From Massilia agri (GTDB lineage: Bacteria > Pseudomonadota > Gammaproteobacteria > Burkholderiales > Burkholderiaceae_D), in contig NZ_JANUHA010000019.1 of NCBI RefSeq assembly GCF_024753255.1, positions 20,046-84,045 on the forward strand: a stretch of DNA of 64,000 bases, written 5' to 3'. The translations under genes and the position numbers were made by a program. Under the pieces are notes generated by a model, which ran no database searches, was not told the origin of the DNA, and saw nothing but the letters and a program-made list of their open reading frames with translations. Positions 43,901 through 52,604 of this stretch are shown one piece after another. How positions within the stretch are numbered: position 1 is the first letter of the stretch; every line of letters starts with the position of its first letter.

Positions 43901-46405
43901 ATGAACCAGTCCGCACCATCGCGCAGCGCCTCGCCGCAACTATCCGCCATCGCCCTCGCCGTCCTCGCCCTGTCCCTGCACTGCCAGGTGGCGGCGCAGG
44001 AAACCACCGCCGCCCCGGCCGCTACCGTACAGGCCGATCCCGCCGGCCCGGCCGGCGTGCAACAGGAAATCCAGCAGGTTGTCGTCACCGGCACCGCCTC
44101 CAGCAGCGGCACCCGCAAGATCGACGCCGCCTTCAGCATCACCACCGCCACCGAAGAACAGCTCAAGATGGCGGCGCCGAGCAGCACCGCCGACATCATG
44201 AAGCTGGTACCGGGCGCCTATGCCGAGCCGACCGGCGGCCAGTCCGGCGCCAACATCCAGGTGCGCGGCTTCCCCTCGGGCAGCGATTCGCCCTTCGTCT
44301 CGGTGCAGATGAACGGCAATCCGATCTATCCGGTGCCGGTGCTGTCCTTCTTCGAGGGTTCGTCCTCCTTCCGCCTGGACGACACCATCGAGCGCGTGGA
44401 AGTGCTGCGCGGCGGCCCGAGCACCATCTATTCCGTCGGCCAGCCGGGCGCGACCATGAACTTCATCATGAAGAAAGGCACCGACACGCCGGAAGGCAGC
44501 CTGCGCTTCACGGTCGGCACCGGCAACCTGCGCCGCTTCGACGGCGTCTACAGCGGCAAGATCGCCGAGAACTGGTACGGCATGGTCGGCGGCTTCTACC
44601 GCGTGACCGACGGCATCCGCAAGTCCGGTTTCCCGGCGGACGACGGCGGCCAGCTGTCGGCCTCGATCACCCGCAAGCTGGAGGGTGGCGAACTGACGAT
44701 CTATGCCCGCGGCACCGACGACAAGAACGCCTTCTATACCGGCTTGCCCCTGATCTCGGCGAACGAGGGCCGCTCGATCAGCGCCTTCCCCGGCTTCGAC
44801 CCGCTCACCGGCACCTTGATGAGCAACGAGATGCGCCATTTCACCGTCGAGGCCGCCCCGGGTCGCACCCTGGACTACGACCTCGGCGACGGCCGCGGCC
44901 TGAAATCGACCCTGTTCGGCGTCGACTTCCAGCAAAACCTGAACGGCTGGCAGGTGTCGAACAAGTTCAACCATTTCAATGGCGACCTCAACACAATCGC
45001 CATGTTCACCGGTAACAACCCGCTGAGCGCGGCCGACTACCTGCAGGCGGCCATCGCTTCGGCCAATGCCAATCCGGAAGCCCTGGCTGCCGCCGGCGGC
45101 GTGCGGGCGACGAGCGGCACCATGAGCTGGGTGAAAGGCGGCGCCGTCTCCCCGAACCAGCAGGTCGTGCAGGCCGGCCTCTGGGCGGTCGAGAAGAAGC
45201 TGCGCTCCTCTACCAACGAGTTCCGCGTCAGCCGCGATATCGGCGCCCACACCGTCACCGCCGGCGCCTACCTCGCCAACTACTCCTCGCGCGACCGCTG
45301 GTTCCTCGGCAACAGCCACCTGATGAGCGCCACCCCGCAGGCCAGCCTGATCAATGTGCGCCTGGACAATGGCGTCGTCGTGGCCAACAACGGCAAGGAC
45401 GGCAATGTCTTCTATGCGCCGGTCGCCTCCTATGACGGCGACAACACGGCGCTGTACATCGCCGACGAATGGCGCATCAGCGACCGCATCAAGCTCGACG
45501 CCGGCGTGCGCCGCGAGAAGCAGCGCCTGAACGCCTCGATCTCGAACCTCGGGACGGTCGACCCGGACGGCAATCCGCTGACCCTCTACAACAACGGCAC
45601 CTCGGTGCCGACCGGCAGCTACACGGGCCTCGAGCGCGACGACTCCGTCAATTCCTTCACCGTGGGCGGCCTGATGAAGCTCACCAAGGACAGCAGCGTC
45701 TTCGTGCGCGCCAACCAGGGTCACACCTTCATCTACTTCGACGACATGCGCAACGCCGGCACCCAGGAAGTGCTGAACGACCGCTCGCGCGTGCCGACGC
45801 CCAAGGTCAAGCAGTTCGAAGTCGGCTACAAGACGGCCAATCCGCTCTACAGCGCCTACGTGAACGCCTTCTTCACCGACTTCACCGGCATCTCCTTCCA
45901 GCAGATCACCACCACCGGCGTGCTGTACTCGGTGAGCGGCTCCAAGGGCAAGGGCGTGGAGTTCGAACTGGCGCTGCGTCCGCTGGCCGGCCTGCAGCTG
46001 CAGCTCTCGGGCAACTGGCAGGATTCCGAGTACAAGGACAATCCGGCGATCGACGGCAACACCGTGCAGCGCCAGCCGAAGTTCCAGTACCGCTTCTCGC
46101 CGAGCTACCGCATTCCGGTGGGCGATTACGCCATGCGCCTGTACGGCACCTACTCGCGCATCGGCAGCCGCTGGGCAGACCAGGCCAACCAGCAATACCT
46201 GCCAGCCTACGAGACGCTGGACCTGGGTGTGCTGGCGGAACTGGGCAACAACCTCGAGCTGCGCATCAGCGCGACCAATGTCACGGACGAACTGGGCCTG
46301 ACCGAGGGCAATTCGCGCCTTACGAGCGGCAACGGCACCGGTCCGATCAATGCGCGCCCCCTGTTCGGGCGCGCGGTGGAGGCTTCGCTGACCTACCGTT
46401 TCTGA
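43901..46405 (+). CDS. TonB-dependent receptor linked to the GH65 locus
   Basis: An 834-residue outer-membrane receptor. The signal peptide ends near VAAQ (about 33). The plug domain has QQVVVTGTASSSGTRKIDAA, ANIQVRGFPSG and ERVEVLRGGPSTIYSVGQPG, and the barrel ends in VEASLTYRF. Plug motifs resemble siderophore-type receptors, but the divergent lacI-GH65 operon and shared operators point to a disaccharide or alpha-glucan fragment as ligand. A strong intrinsic terminator lies at 46455-46479. Confidence 0.88.
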   Translation: MNQSAPSRSASPQLSAIALAVLALSLHCQVAAQETTAAPAATVQADPAGPAGVQQEIQQVVVTGTASSSGTRKIDAAFSITTATEEQLKMAAPSSTADIMKLVPGAYAEPTGGQSGANIQVRGFPSGSDSPFVSVQMNGNPIYPVPVLSFFEGSSSFRLDDTIERVEVLRGGPSTIYSVGQPGATMNFIMKKGTDTPEGSLRFTVGTGNLRRFDGVYSGKIAENWYGMVGGFYRVTDGIRKSGFPADDGGQLSASITRKLEGGELTIYARGTDDKNAFYTGLPLISANEGRSISAFPGFDPLTGTLMSNEMRHFTVEAAPGRTLDYDLGDGRGLKSTLFGVDFQQNLNGWQVSNKFNHFNGDLNTIAMFTGNNPLSAADYLQAAIASANANPEALAAAGGVRATSGTMSWVKGGAVSPNQQVVQAGLWAVEKKLRSSTNEFRVSRDIGAHTVTAGAYLANYSSRDRWFLGNSHLMSATPQASLINVRLDNGVVVANNGKDGNVFYAPVASYDGDNTALYIADEWRISDRIKLDAGVRREKQRLNASISNLGTVDPDGNPLTLYNNGTSVPTGSYTGLERDDSVNSFTVGGLMKLTKDSSVFVRANQGHTFIYFDDMRNAGTQEVLNDRSRVPTPKVKQFEVGYKTANPLYSAYVNAFFTDFTGISFQQITTTGVLYSVSGSKGKGVEFELALRPLAGLQLQLSGNWQDSEYKDNPAIDGNTVQRQPKFQYRFSPSYRIPVGDYAMRLYGTYSRIGSRWADQANQQYLPAYETLDLGVLAELGNNLELRISATNVTDELGLTEGNSRLTSGNGTGPINARPLFGRAVEASLTYRF

Positions 46406-46454
46406 CGCGTTTCGTTTCGACACGCGGCTTCAGTTTTCCATGTCACCTCTCTTG

Positions 46455-46479
46455 GCGGGACTTCGGTCCCGCTTTTTTT
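46455..46479 (+). terminator. Rho-independent terminator after the TonB receptor
   Basis: A perfect 7-bp stem GCGGGAC / GTCCCGC with a UUCG-type tetraloop, followed by seven Ts (46473-46479). It lies 50 bases after the receptor stop, and is the clearest intrinsic terminator in the window. Confidence 0.9.
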
Positions 46480-46548
46480 GCTTTGTTGAATCGTGCGCAT
46501 GCGCAAGCAAAAATATAATTAACGCTTGTGCAACCTTGGCGAGACACC

Positions 46549-46998
46549 ATGAAAGCTTTGCCGCTCACCCTCCTCCTGTCCGGCGCCCTGTTGGCCGCCC
46601 CCGCGCATGCCAGCGATGCGATCCTGAAGTGCCGCACACTGGCCGACGGCCCTGCCCGGCTGGCCTGCTATGACGCGATCGACGTGAAGGCGCCGGCGCC
46701 CCTGGCGCGCAGCAAGGAAGAGGCATTCGGCCTGGGCCCGGCGATGACGGCCCCGGCGAAACGCAAGGAAGAAGCGAAGTCCGTCACCAGCACCATCGAA
46801 GGCCGCTTCGACGGTTGGGGACCGGGCGCCCAGATCAAACTCGCCAACGGCCAGGTCTGGCGCGTGGTCGACGGCAGCGAGGTGGCGCTGCCGGTTGCCA
46901 GCAACCCGAAGGTCAGCATCGAGCGCGGCATGCTCGGCGCCTTCTACCTGCAAGTAGAAGGCAGCAACAATACCGCCCGGGTCAGCCGGGTCAAGTAA
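46549..46998 (+). CDS. Small exported protein of unknown function
   Basis: A 149-residue protein with a signal peptide (about 1-21, AHASDA). The mature N-terminus carries CRTLADGPARLACYDAI, a two-cysteine RLxCYD motif also seen in type VI secretion accessory proteins of the TagO kind and other small periplasmic proteins; the rest (RFDGWGPGAQIKLANGQVWRV) is beta-rich. No secretion genes are nearby, so function is open. A TATAAT -10 hexamer at 46514-46519 probably drives it. The 3' end overlaps the GNAT gene by 8 bases. Confidence 0.75.
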   Translation: MKALPLTLLLSGALLAAPAHASDAILKCRTLADGPARLACYDAIDVKAPAPLARSKEEAFGLGPAMTAPAKRKEEAKSVTSTIEGRFDGWGPGAQIKLANGQVWRVVDGSEVALPVASNPKVSIERGMLGAFYLQVEGSNNTARVSRVK

Positions 46999-47521
46999 GA
47001 GGTTCTTGGCGAAGGGACCGGCGCATGTAGCGGGCTGTTCCCGGATAGCCGGCCAGGGCCGCGCGCGCCTGGGGACATGCGACCTCGGCCTCACGATAGC
47101 CGAGCGCAGCCCAGAAGGGCGCCGTGTCCTGCACCGACACCAGGCTCGACGTAGGGAGGCCCAGCGAACGGCCGTGTTCCAGGAGATGCGCCACCAGCCT
47201 GCGTGCGAGCCCACGCCCATGGGCGCGCGGCGCGACCGCCAGGTCGTGCAGGTAGAGCGTGTCCGCCTCAAGCGCCGGTGCGAAGGGCGCATCCAGCGGC
47301 GTGACCACACCCAGCCGGCTCGGATAGGCGAACAGGTAGCCGCACACACCCTCGGCATCCACGGCGACGGCACAGCTGCCGGGCGCCGCGCGCATGCGCG
47401 ACAGGACAATCGCGGCCGGTTCCTGCATCGACACCGGGTAGCAGGCCGCCTGCACATGCAATACCGCGTCGAGGTCGGCCGGGCGCATGGGGCGCAGTTC
47501 GCAAGAGTATTCGTGCTGCAT
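46991..47521 (-). CDS. GNAT-family N-acetyltransferase
   Basis: A 176-residue acetyl-CoA-dependent acetyltransferase. The CoA-binding motif A appears as LAVAPRAHGRGLARRLVAHLLE, preceded by a beta strand with DTLYLHDL, and followed by VSVQDTAPFWAALGYREAE (motif B). The substrate is unknown. ATG 47521 begins right before the domain (MQHEYSCELRPMRPADLD). Confidence 0.85.
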   Translation of the reverse strand: MQHEYSCELRPMRPADLDAVLHVQAACYPVSMQEPAAIVLSRMRAAPGSCAVAVDAEGVCGYLFAYPSRLGVVTPLDAPFAPALEADTLYLHDLAVAPRAHGRGLARRLVAHLLEHGRSLGLPTSSLVSVQDTAPFWAALGYREAEVACPQARAALAGYPGTARYMRRSLRQEPLT

Positions 47522-47674
47522 GAAACGACGGGCAAAAGTCCGCCATCGTAGCATGAGGCCGCCTGCTGCCGTCGTTCGTCGCGCGCTTTCGTCGTTCGTC
47601 GCCTCGCGGTTTCCGGTGCGCCGCGCCTTCCCTACACTGTCCTTATTGCTTTATATTAATGAGCTGGAGGATGT

Positions 47675-48901
47675 ATGTGGCGCAGGCTGATCGATTGGTA
47701 CGACGACGTGGAGCGTGAACGGCTTGCCGTGCAGGACGACCCCGCGCTGCTGGAAGCGCGGTGGCGCTTCAGCCCCCGCCGCTACCTGGTGTGCAAGCTG
47801 ATGTCGATGACGCCGACCGAGCGCCAGGAGATGCGCGCGTTCTGCGAGGTCTACCAGGGACGGCGGCTCTGGCTGGCCCTCGCCAAGTTCGCGGCCGGGT
47901 TCTCCCTGGCCGGCGTGCTCCTGCATCTCCTGGTCGACAAGTTCAGCTGGCTCGGCGCCATCGGGATCGCCAACCTCGTCGGATTCAGCCTGCTCCTGGG
48001 CGCCATCGCGGCCTGGTTCAACATGAGCTATGTGGTCGCCACCCGGCGCCGGGTGGTCCTGTACGCCGTCGCAGGGGTCGTCGTGGGCGGCCTCGCGAGC
48101 GCCCTGGTAAGCATCGTCCTCCAGGCGGCGCCGATCTCGGAAGTACTGGAACGCCTGCCGCGCATGTTCTTCGCGGCGGCAATCGGTTGCGCCACGGGCG
48201 TTGCGCCCATCCTGATCGTCGGCCGCATCCGCCGCCGCAAGCAGGAAGCCATGACGCGCAAGCTCCAGCGCGACGCCGAAGCCGAACGCCTGGCGCGCGA
48301 GCTGAGCGAATCGAAGCTGCGCATGCTGCGCGCCCAGATCGAGCCGCACTTCCTCTTCAATACCCTGGGCGCGGTGCAACAGCTGGCGGCCGACGGCGCG
48401 CCGCGGGCCGCCGCCCTCACCGCCGACCTGATCGACTTCCTGCGCGCCAGCTTCAGCGATATGCGGCGCGAGCAGGTCACCCTTGCCAACGAATTCGCCA
48501 CCATCGCCGCCTACCTGCGCGTGATGCAGGCGCGCATGGGCAAGCGCCTGGACTTCTCCCTCGACCTGCCCGACGCCCTGGCGCCGCTGCAGGTGCCGAG
48601 CATGCTGGTGCTGACCCTGGTCGAGAACGCGATCAAGCACGGGATCGAACCCTCGCTGCGCGGCGGCGCCATCCTGGTCAGCGCGCTCGAAGAAGATGGC
48701 AGGGCCGTGATCCGGGTGCGCGACACCGGCGTGGGCATGAGCGCCACGCCGGGCGATGGGGCCGGCCTCGACAATGTGCGCCGGCGCCTCGCCCTGGCCT
48801 ACGGCGACGATGCCGCACTGGCGCTGTACGACGCCGATCCCGGCGTGGCCGCGCAAGTCGTGCTGCCATTGGCGCGCGCGACCTGGCAGGAGGCCGCATG
48901 A
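47675..48901 (+). CDS. LytS-type sensor histidine kinase
   Basis: A 408-residue membrane kinase. After a soluble N-terminus of about 65 residues, four membrane helices occupy about 65-185, then a short coiled segment and the His_kinase domain with phospho-acceptor His225 (QIEPHFLFNTL). A HATPase domain follows (LVENAIKHGIEPSLRGG; DTGVGMS; GLDNVRRRL). It is co-transcribed and translationally coupled with the LytTR regulator (ATGA overlap). GGAGG precedes ATG 47675 by four bases. The signal is unknown; in this class membrane-potential or peptide cues are common. Confidence 0.9.
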   Translation: MWRRLIDWYDDVERERLAVQDDPALLEARWRFSPRRYLVCKLMSMTPTERQEMRAFCEVYQGRRLWLALAKFAAGFSLAGVLLHLLVDKFSWLGAIGIANLVGFSLLLGAIAAWFNMSYVVATRRRVVLYAVAGVVVGGLASALVSIVLQAAPISEVLERLPRMFFAAAIGCATGVAPILIVGRIRRRKQEAMTRKLQRDAEAERLARELSESKLRMLRAQIEPHFLFNTLGAVQQLAADGAPRAAALTADLIDFLRASFSDMRREQVTLANEFATIAAYLRVMQARMGKRLDFSLDLPDALAPLQVPSMLVLTLVENAIKHGIEPSLRGGAILVSALEEDGRAVIRVRDTGVGMSATPGDGAGLDNVRRRLALAYGDDAALALYDADPGVAAQVVLPLARATWQEAA

Positions 48902-49644
48902 CGACCGTCCTGATCGCCGAAGACGAACCGCTGATGCGCGAGCGCCTGGTGGGCATGTTGGCGGCAAGCTGGCCGGAAGCGCGCATCGTGCTGGAGGCCG
49001 AGAACGGTAACGACGCCTGGGACGGCTACCTGGAACACGAGCCGGAGGTGGTCTTCCTCGACATCCGCATGCCCGGCCTGTCCGGCCTCGAAGTGGCCGA
49101 ACGCATCGGCGACGGCGCCCACGTGGTCTTCGTCACCGCCTACGACCAGTATGCCGTCGACGCTTTTGACGCCGGCGCCGTCGACTACCTGCTCAAACCC
49201 GTGCAGGCCGACCGCCTCGAGCGCGCCCTGGCCCGGATCCGCGCCAAGCTGAGCCAGTCGCCCGCCGACCTCGGCGACCTGTTGCGGCACCTGAAAACGA
49301 GCCTGCCCGGCGCGCGCAGCGAAAAGCTCAAGTGGCTGAAAGCGACGGTCGGCCGCCAGATCCGCCTGATCGACGTCGAGGAGGTGCTGTTCTTCCAGTC
49401 CGATACCAAGTACACCCGCGTGGTGCTGCCGGATTCGGAAGCGCTGGTGCGCACTCCCTTGAAGGACCTGCTGGGCGGCCTCGACCGCGACCGCTTCTGG
49501 CAGATCCACCGCGGCACCCTGGTGAACGTCGGCGCAATCGCCGCGGTTGAGCGCATCGACGCCGAGCGCATGCAGGTCCTGCTGCGCGGCTGCGAGGAAA
49601 AGCTGCCCGTCAGCCGTACGTTCACGCATCTGTTCCGGGATTGA
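48898..49644 (+). CDS. LytTR-family response regulator
   Basis: A 248-residue regulator: receiver domain with Asp55 (VVFLDIRMPGLSG) and Lys in YLLKPVQAD, then a LytTR DNA-binding domain (VEEVLFFQSDTKYTRV, LLGGLDRDRFWQIHRG, VSRTFTHLF). It is the output of the LytS-like kinase encoded upstream. Target genes are not evident; the next gene, purU, is 202 bases away, and I saw no LytTR direct repeats there. Confidence 0.9.
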   Translation: MTTVLIAEDEPLMRERLVGMLAASWPEARIVLEAENGNDAWDGYLEHEPEVVFLDIRMPGLSGLEVAERIGDGAHVVFVTAYDQYAVDAFDAGAVDYLLKPVQADRLERALARIRAKLSQSPADLGDLLRHLKTSLPGARSEKLKWLKATVGRQIRLIDVEEVLFFQSDTKYTRVVLPDSEALVRTPLKDLLGGLDRDRFWQIHRGTLVNVGAIAAVERIDAERMQVLLRGCEEKLPVSRTFTHLFRD

Positions 49645-49846
49645 CGGCCATGGCAGGCTGAGCCCGGGCTCTTCGACGTGTGCGGCTTGACGGCGCCGGC
49701 CGCATCGGCCAAGATAACTGAATGACAACGTCTGCTTTGTCCACAAGGCTTGCACGGCGGCGCCAGCGGCATCCGGCCATCCGCCGTTCCAGCCCTGGCT
49801 CCCCGCGCGAATGCGCAGGCGTCCCACTTACCGACAGGACGACCGC

Positions 49847-50740
49847 ATGACCCCGATTGAATCCGCCAGGCCCCCGCACGCCCCCGAATACATCCTCAAC
49901 GCCGCCTGCCGCGCCGGCATCGGCATCGTCGCCGCCGTGGCCACCTTCCTCGCCGAGCGCGACTGCTACATCTGCGCGCTGGAACAGTTCGACGACGACT
50001 CCACCGAGCGCTTCTTCATGCGCGCCGTGTTCCGCCGCCAGGCCGGTTCCCCATCCATCGAGGAGCTCCACGAACAGTTCGGCAGCGGCGTCGCCACCCG
50101 CCTGGACATGCAGTGGAAGATCCACGACGCGGCCGAGCCGGTCAAGACCGTCCTCATGGTCTCGAGGGACGACCACTGCCTCGACGACCTGCTCTACCGC
50201 CGCCGCAACGGCGAACTGAACATGTCGATCACGGCCGTCGTGTCGAACCACCTCGACCTGCGCCCCATGGTCGAGCGCGAAGGCATCCGCTTCATCTTCC
50301 TGCCGGTGACGAAAGAGAACAAGGCCCAGCAGGAAGCGCGCCTGCTCGAAGTGGTCGAGGAAACCCGCGCCGAGCTGGTGATCCTGGCGCGCTACATGCA
50401 GATCCTCTCGGACGAGCTGGCGCGTCGCCTGGCCGGGCGCTGCATCAACATCCACCACTCCTTCCTGCCCGGCTTCAAGGGCGCCAAGCCCTATCACCAG
50501 GCCTTCGATCGCGGGGTCAAGCTGATCGGCGCCACCGCCCATTATGTGACGCCGGACCTGGACGAAGGCCCGATCATCGAACAGATGGTCACCCGCGTCG
50601 ACCACAACTTCAAGCCCGAGCAGCTGGTGCGCGTGGGCCGCGACAACGAGTGCATGGCGCTGGCCGCGGCGGTGAAGTTCCACATCGAGCGCCGCGTCTT
50701 CGTCCACGGGAACAAGACCATCGTGTTCCGGGGCAGCTGA
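49847..50740 (+). CDS. purU: Formyltetrahydrofolate deformylase
   Basis: A 297-residue enzyme that hydrolyses 10-formyltetrahydrofolate to tetrahydrofolate and formate, supplying formate to PurT and balancing one-carbon pools. The N-terminal ACT-like regulatory domain covers about 12-95. The formyltransferase-like catalytic domain has NMSITAVVSNH, then INIHHSFLPGFKGAKPYHQA (catalytic His region) and HYVTPDLDEGPIIEQ (catalytic Asp). ATG 49847 follows ACAGGACGACC. The 202-bp upstream spacer shows no recognisable riboswitch. Confidence 0.93.
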   Translation: MTPIESARPPHAPEYILNAACRAGIGIVAAVATFLAERDCYICALEQFDDDSTERFFMRAVFRRQAGSPSIEELHEQFGSGVATRLDMQWKIHDAAEPVKTVLMVSRDDHCLDDLLYRRRNGELNMSITAVVSNHLDLRPMVEREGIRFIFLPVTKENKAQQEARLLEVVEETRAELVILARYMQILSDELARRLAGRCINIHHSFLPGFKGAKPYHQAFDRGVKLIGATAHYVTPDLDEGPIIEQMVTRVDHNFKPEQLVRVGRDNECMALAAAVKFHIERRVFVHGNKTIVFRGS

Positions 50741-50743
50741 GGC

Positions 50744-52519
50744 TCAGCGCTCGGCCTCCCTTTCCGTCCGCTGCTGCAGCAGCCAGAGCCGGGCGTACTG
50801 CCCCTTGCGCCGCAGCAGCTCCTCGTGCCTGCCCTGCTCGACGATGCGTCCGCGGTCCATCACCACGATGCTGTCCGCGGCCACGATGGTGGACAGCCGG
50901 TGCGCGATGATCAGGGTGGTGCGGCCCTGCGCCAGCCGGTCCAGTTCCTGCGTGATGGCGTGTTCGGAGACGGCGTCGAGCGCCGACGTGGCCTCGTCGA
51001 AGATCAGGATACCCGGGTTTTTCAAAACGGCGCGGGCGATCGCGATGCGCTGCTTTTCGCCGCCCGACAGGTTCACGCCGCGCTCGCCGACCTGGGTGTC
51101 GTAGCCCTCGGGCAGCGATTCGATCAGCTCGTGCAGGTGGGCGGCGCGGCAGGCCCGGATCACGTCCTCGCGGGTGCTGCCGACGCGGCCATAGGCGATA
51201 TTGTTCCCGATCGTGTCGTTGAACAGCGCCGTCTCCTGCGGCACCACGCCGATGGCCTGGCGCACGCTGCCGGCCGCCACCGCGCGAATGTCCTGGTCGT
51301 CGACGAGGATGCGGCCGCTCGCGGGGTCGTAGTAGCGCAGCAGCAGGCGCGCCAGGGTCGACTTGCCCGAGCCGCTGCGCCCGACCACGGCGAGCGTCGT
51401 GCCGGGCGCGATACGCAGGCTGACGTCCACCAGCACGGGACGCGCCGCCTCGTAGTGGAAATTCACGTGCTCGAACACGACCTCGCCGGGACCATCGGCT
51501 AGCCGCGGCGCACCTGGCGCATCGACGATCTCGGGCTGCTCGCGCAGCAGCTCGAACAGGCGCTCCGTGTTCACCCAGGCGTCACGCCCCTCGCGGTACA
51601 CGAAACCCAGGGCATTCAGGGGCAGGCAGACCTGCAGCGCAAAGGCATTGATCAGGACGAGGTCGCCCACGCTCATCTGGCGCTGCATGACGGCCTGGCC
51701 GGCCAGCAGCATGATGGCCGCCACGCCCAGGGCGATGACCGCGCTCTGCCCCACGTGCAGGGTGAACAGCGCGCGCTGGTTGGCCGCGCCCGCCGCCCGC
51801 CAGTCCTTCAGGATGGCGCCGAAGCGCTCAGCCTCGAGCGCCTCGTTGTTGAAGAACTTGACCGTGTCGTAGTTGATCAGGCTGTCGGCCAGGCGCCCCT
51901 TGGCGCTGGAGTCGAGCTTGTTCACGCGGCGCTGGTAGACCACGCGGCGCGCCGTGAACACCAGGGTGAAGCCAGCGTACAGCAGGAAGGTGAGCAGGAT
52001 GACGGCGGCGAAGCCGGCCGGGTAGCGGCTGAGCATGATGCCCAGCACGAGCGCGATCTCGACCAGGGTGGGCACGATGGTGAACAGGCCCACGCCCAGC
52101 AGGAAGGCGATGCCGCCGGTGCCGCGGTCGATATCGGGCAGCAGGCTGCCGAGCTTGCGCCGCGCGTGGAAACGCGGGCCGAGGGCATGCAGGTGGACGA
52201 AGGTCTTGCGCGCGTAGGCCGAGACGGCTTCCAGGGTCACGCGCACAAACAGCAGGTCGCGCCATTCGTTGAACAGGGTCGAGGAAAAGCGCAGCAGCGC
52301 GTAGCCGACCAGCAGGTAGAGCGGCAGCCTGGCCGGCAGTTCGGCGCCGGATAGCGCGTCGATGATCCGCTTGAGCAGCAGCGGCACCGCCACCGTGGCC
52401 AGCTTGGCCACCAGCAGCAGCGCGACCGCGGCAGCGATGCGCCAGCGGTAGCGCTTGATCACCTGCCACAACTCGGCGCTGATGCGCCCGTCCGCCCCGC
52501 TGTCGTGTGCGCCCGCCAT
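50744..52519 (-). CDS. Atm1-like ABC exporter (fused permease-ATPase)
   Basis: A 591-residue half-transporter with six membrane helices (about 20-310), then an ATPase with Walker A GRSGSGKST, signature LSGGEKQR, Walker B ILIFDEATSALD and H-loop IIAHRLST. The membrane part has Atm1/HMT1 marks such as LINYDTVKFFNNEALEAERF, a group that exports glutathione conjugates, glutathione polysulfide or metal-thiol complexes. The substrate here is inference. ATG 52519 follows AAAAGG; ATG 52534 is possible. The 3' ends of purU and this gene converge, 3 bases apart. Confidence 0.87.
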   Translation of the reverse strand: MAGAHDSGADGRISAELWQVIKRYRWRIAAAVALLLVAKLATVAVPLLLKRIIDALSGAELPARLPLYLLVGYALLRFSSTLFNEWRDLLFVRVTLEAVSAYARKTFVHLHALGPRFHARRKLGSLLPDIDRGTGGIAFLLGVGLFTIVPTLVEIALVLGIMLSRYPAGFAAVILLTFLLYAGFTLVFTARRVVYQRRVNKLDSSAKGRLADSLINYDTVKFFNNEALEAERFGAILKDWRAAGAANQRALFTLHVGQSAVIALGVAAIMLLAGQAVMQRQMSVGDLVLINAFALQVCLPLNALGFVYREGRDAWVNTERLFELLREQPEIVDAPGAPRLADGPGEVVFEHVNFHYEAARPVLVDVSLRIAPGTTLAVVGRSGSGKSTLARLLLRYYDPASGRILVDDQDIRAVAAGSVRQAIGVVPQETALFNDTIGNNIAYGRVGSTREDVIRACRAAHLHELIESLPEGYDTQVGERGVNLSGGEKQRIAIARAVLKNPGILIFDEATSALDAVSEHAITQELDRLAQGRTTLIIAHRLSTIVAADSIVVMDRGRIVEQGRHEELLRRKGQYARLWLLQQRTEREAER

Positions 52520-52604
52520 CGCCTTTTCCCGCATGAGAATAAGGCTTGGACCGGTGCGCAGGGCGCGGCGTTCGCCGGGCGTCCTCCGCATCCTCAGGAC
52601 AGGT

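Noticed and set aside
43940..46423. 827-codon minus-strand open frame
   Set aside because: It is an antisense shadow of the TonB receptor; no signal peptide or domain.
49645..49846. Riboswitch or LytTR target ahead of purU
   Set aside because: No conserved aptamer-like pattern, hairpin with T-tract, or paired direct repeats could be seen.
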